Source: Actinomycetota bacterium (GTDB taxonomy: Bacteria; Actinomycetota; Thermoleophilia; Miltoncostaeales; Miltoncostaeaceae). From it: DNA of 13,993 bases. The stretch covers positions 1 to 13,993 of the forward strand of contig CANJMX010000026.1 of NCBI GenBank assembly GCA_947475125.1, in the 5' to 3' direction. A program made the translations under genes and the position numbers. The notes beneath the pieces were generated by a model, which saw nothing but the letters and a program-made list of their open reading frames with translations, was not told the DNA's origin and did not search any database. This document shows, in pieces, positions 13,543 to 13,993 of this stretch; the first letter of the stretch is position 1, and each line of letters starts with the position of its first letter.

Positions 13543-13993
13543 GTCCGGTGCCGAGCGCCTCGCGCGCACATTTCGTGATGCCGGGCGGCCGCTCTTCGTG
13601 CCGTACGTCATGGGCGGCTACCCCGACCTTGAGTCGAGTGCGCGCCACGCGGCAATCCTTGCTGAGCACGCCGACATCATCGAGTTGGGTATTCCCTTCT
13701 CCGACCCGCTGGCCGACGGCCCCACCATTCAGGCTGCCGGGCAGGTGGCGCTCGATGCGGGAGTGCGGCCGTGGGATGTGCTGGCAATTGCCGAGGGGCT
13801 GAAGGGCGGCCCGCCCGTGGTGGTGATGACCTACTTCAACACGGTCATCGCGCATGGGGCATCCGATTTTCTGGGCCGCGCGGCCGACGCAGGGGTGGCC
13901 GGCATCATCATTCCCGACCTGCCCGTGGACGAGGCCGGCGACATCCGCACGGCGGCACGGGCATCGGGCGTGGCGCTGATCGCGCTCGCGGCA
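13535..13993 (+). CDS. trpA: Tryptophan synthase alpha chain (partial, cut by right edge)
   Basis: The frame starts at GTG 13535, inside the last codons of trpB, and stays open for 153 codons to the window edge, roughly the first 60% of a usual 260-270-aa TrpA. It cleaves indole-3-glycerol phosphate to indole and glyceraldehyde 3-phosphate. The catalytic pair is visible as Glu50 in IIELGIPFSDP and Asp61 in LADGPTIQ. Further marks are FVPYVMGGYPD (21-31), MTYFNTVIAHG and IIIPDLPVDEAG. The 8-base overlap with trpB suggests translational coupling and equal dosing of the two subunits. The stop lies beyond the window. Confidence 0.95.

Overview
This is a gene-dense, GC-rich piece of bacterial chromosome made mostly of housekeeping metabolism. 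Genes abut or overlap by a few bases and almost every intergenic gap is under 150 bp. High GC, GC-biased third codon positions, GTG/TTG starts, a futalosine-pathway menaquinone gene (mqnE) and many promoters placed directly against start codons suggest a high-GC actinobacterial lineage, perhaps Thermoleophilia-like. That placement is an inference. I see no tRNA, rRNA, CRISPR array, insertion sequence, phage gene or defence cassette.

Left part (1-4081). The 3' end of an unknown gene (3-209) runs tail-to-tail into a CoA-pyrophosphatase-type Nudix hydrolase. A divergently oriented orphan protein (829-1500) overlaps the end of an aldo/keto reductase whose catalytic Tyr position reads Asp. Then comes a short YccF-like remnant. 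A three-gene minus-strand unit follows: a DUF1802 protein, a 108-aa orphan and a winged-helix-like protein.

Middle (4082-11578). mqnE (aminofutalosine synthase) diverges from the DUF1802 unit and converges, over a hairpin, on a secreted phospholipase D-like protein. The minus strand then reads, in transcription order, corA, a HIT hydrolase, manB-type phosphohexomutase, a small ferredoxin, a degenerate ABC ATPase, its membrane partner and the phospholipase D-like gene. Many of these overlap or sit a few bases apart, as in one long operon.

Right part (11579-13993). A divergent intergenic region separates corA from trpF-trpB-trpA, an overlapping run for the late steps of tryptophan synthesis. 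trpA starts at a GTG inside the end of trpB and is cut by the window edge.

A recurring signal ties the window together. Most genes at the head of a unit lack a Shine-Dalgarno sequence and instead have a TAnnnT -10-like hexamer 6-8 nt before the start codon, the arrangement expected of leaderless mRNAs. Internal operon genes such as trpB and the ferredoxin have ordinary Shine-Dalgarno sequences.
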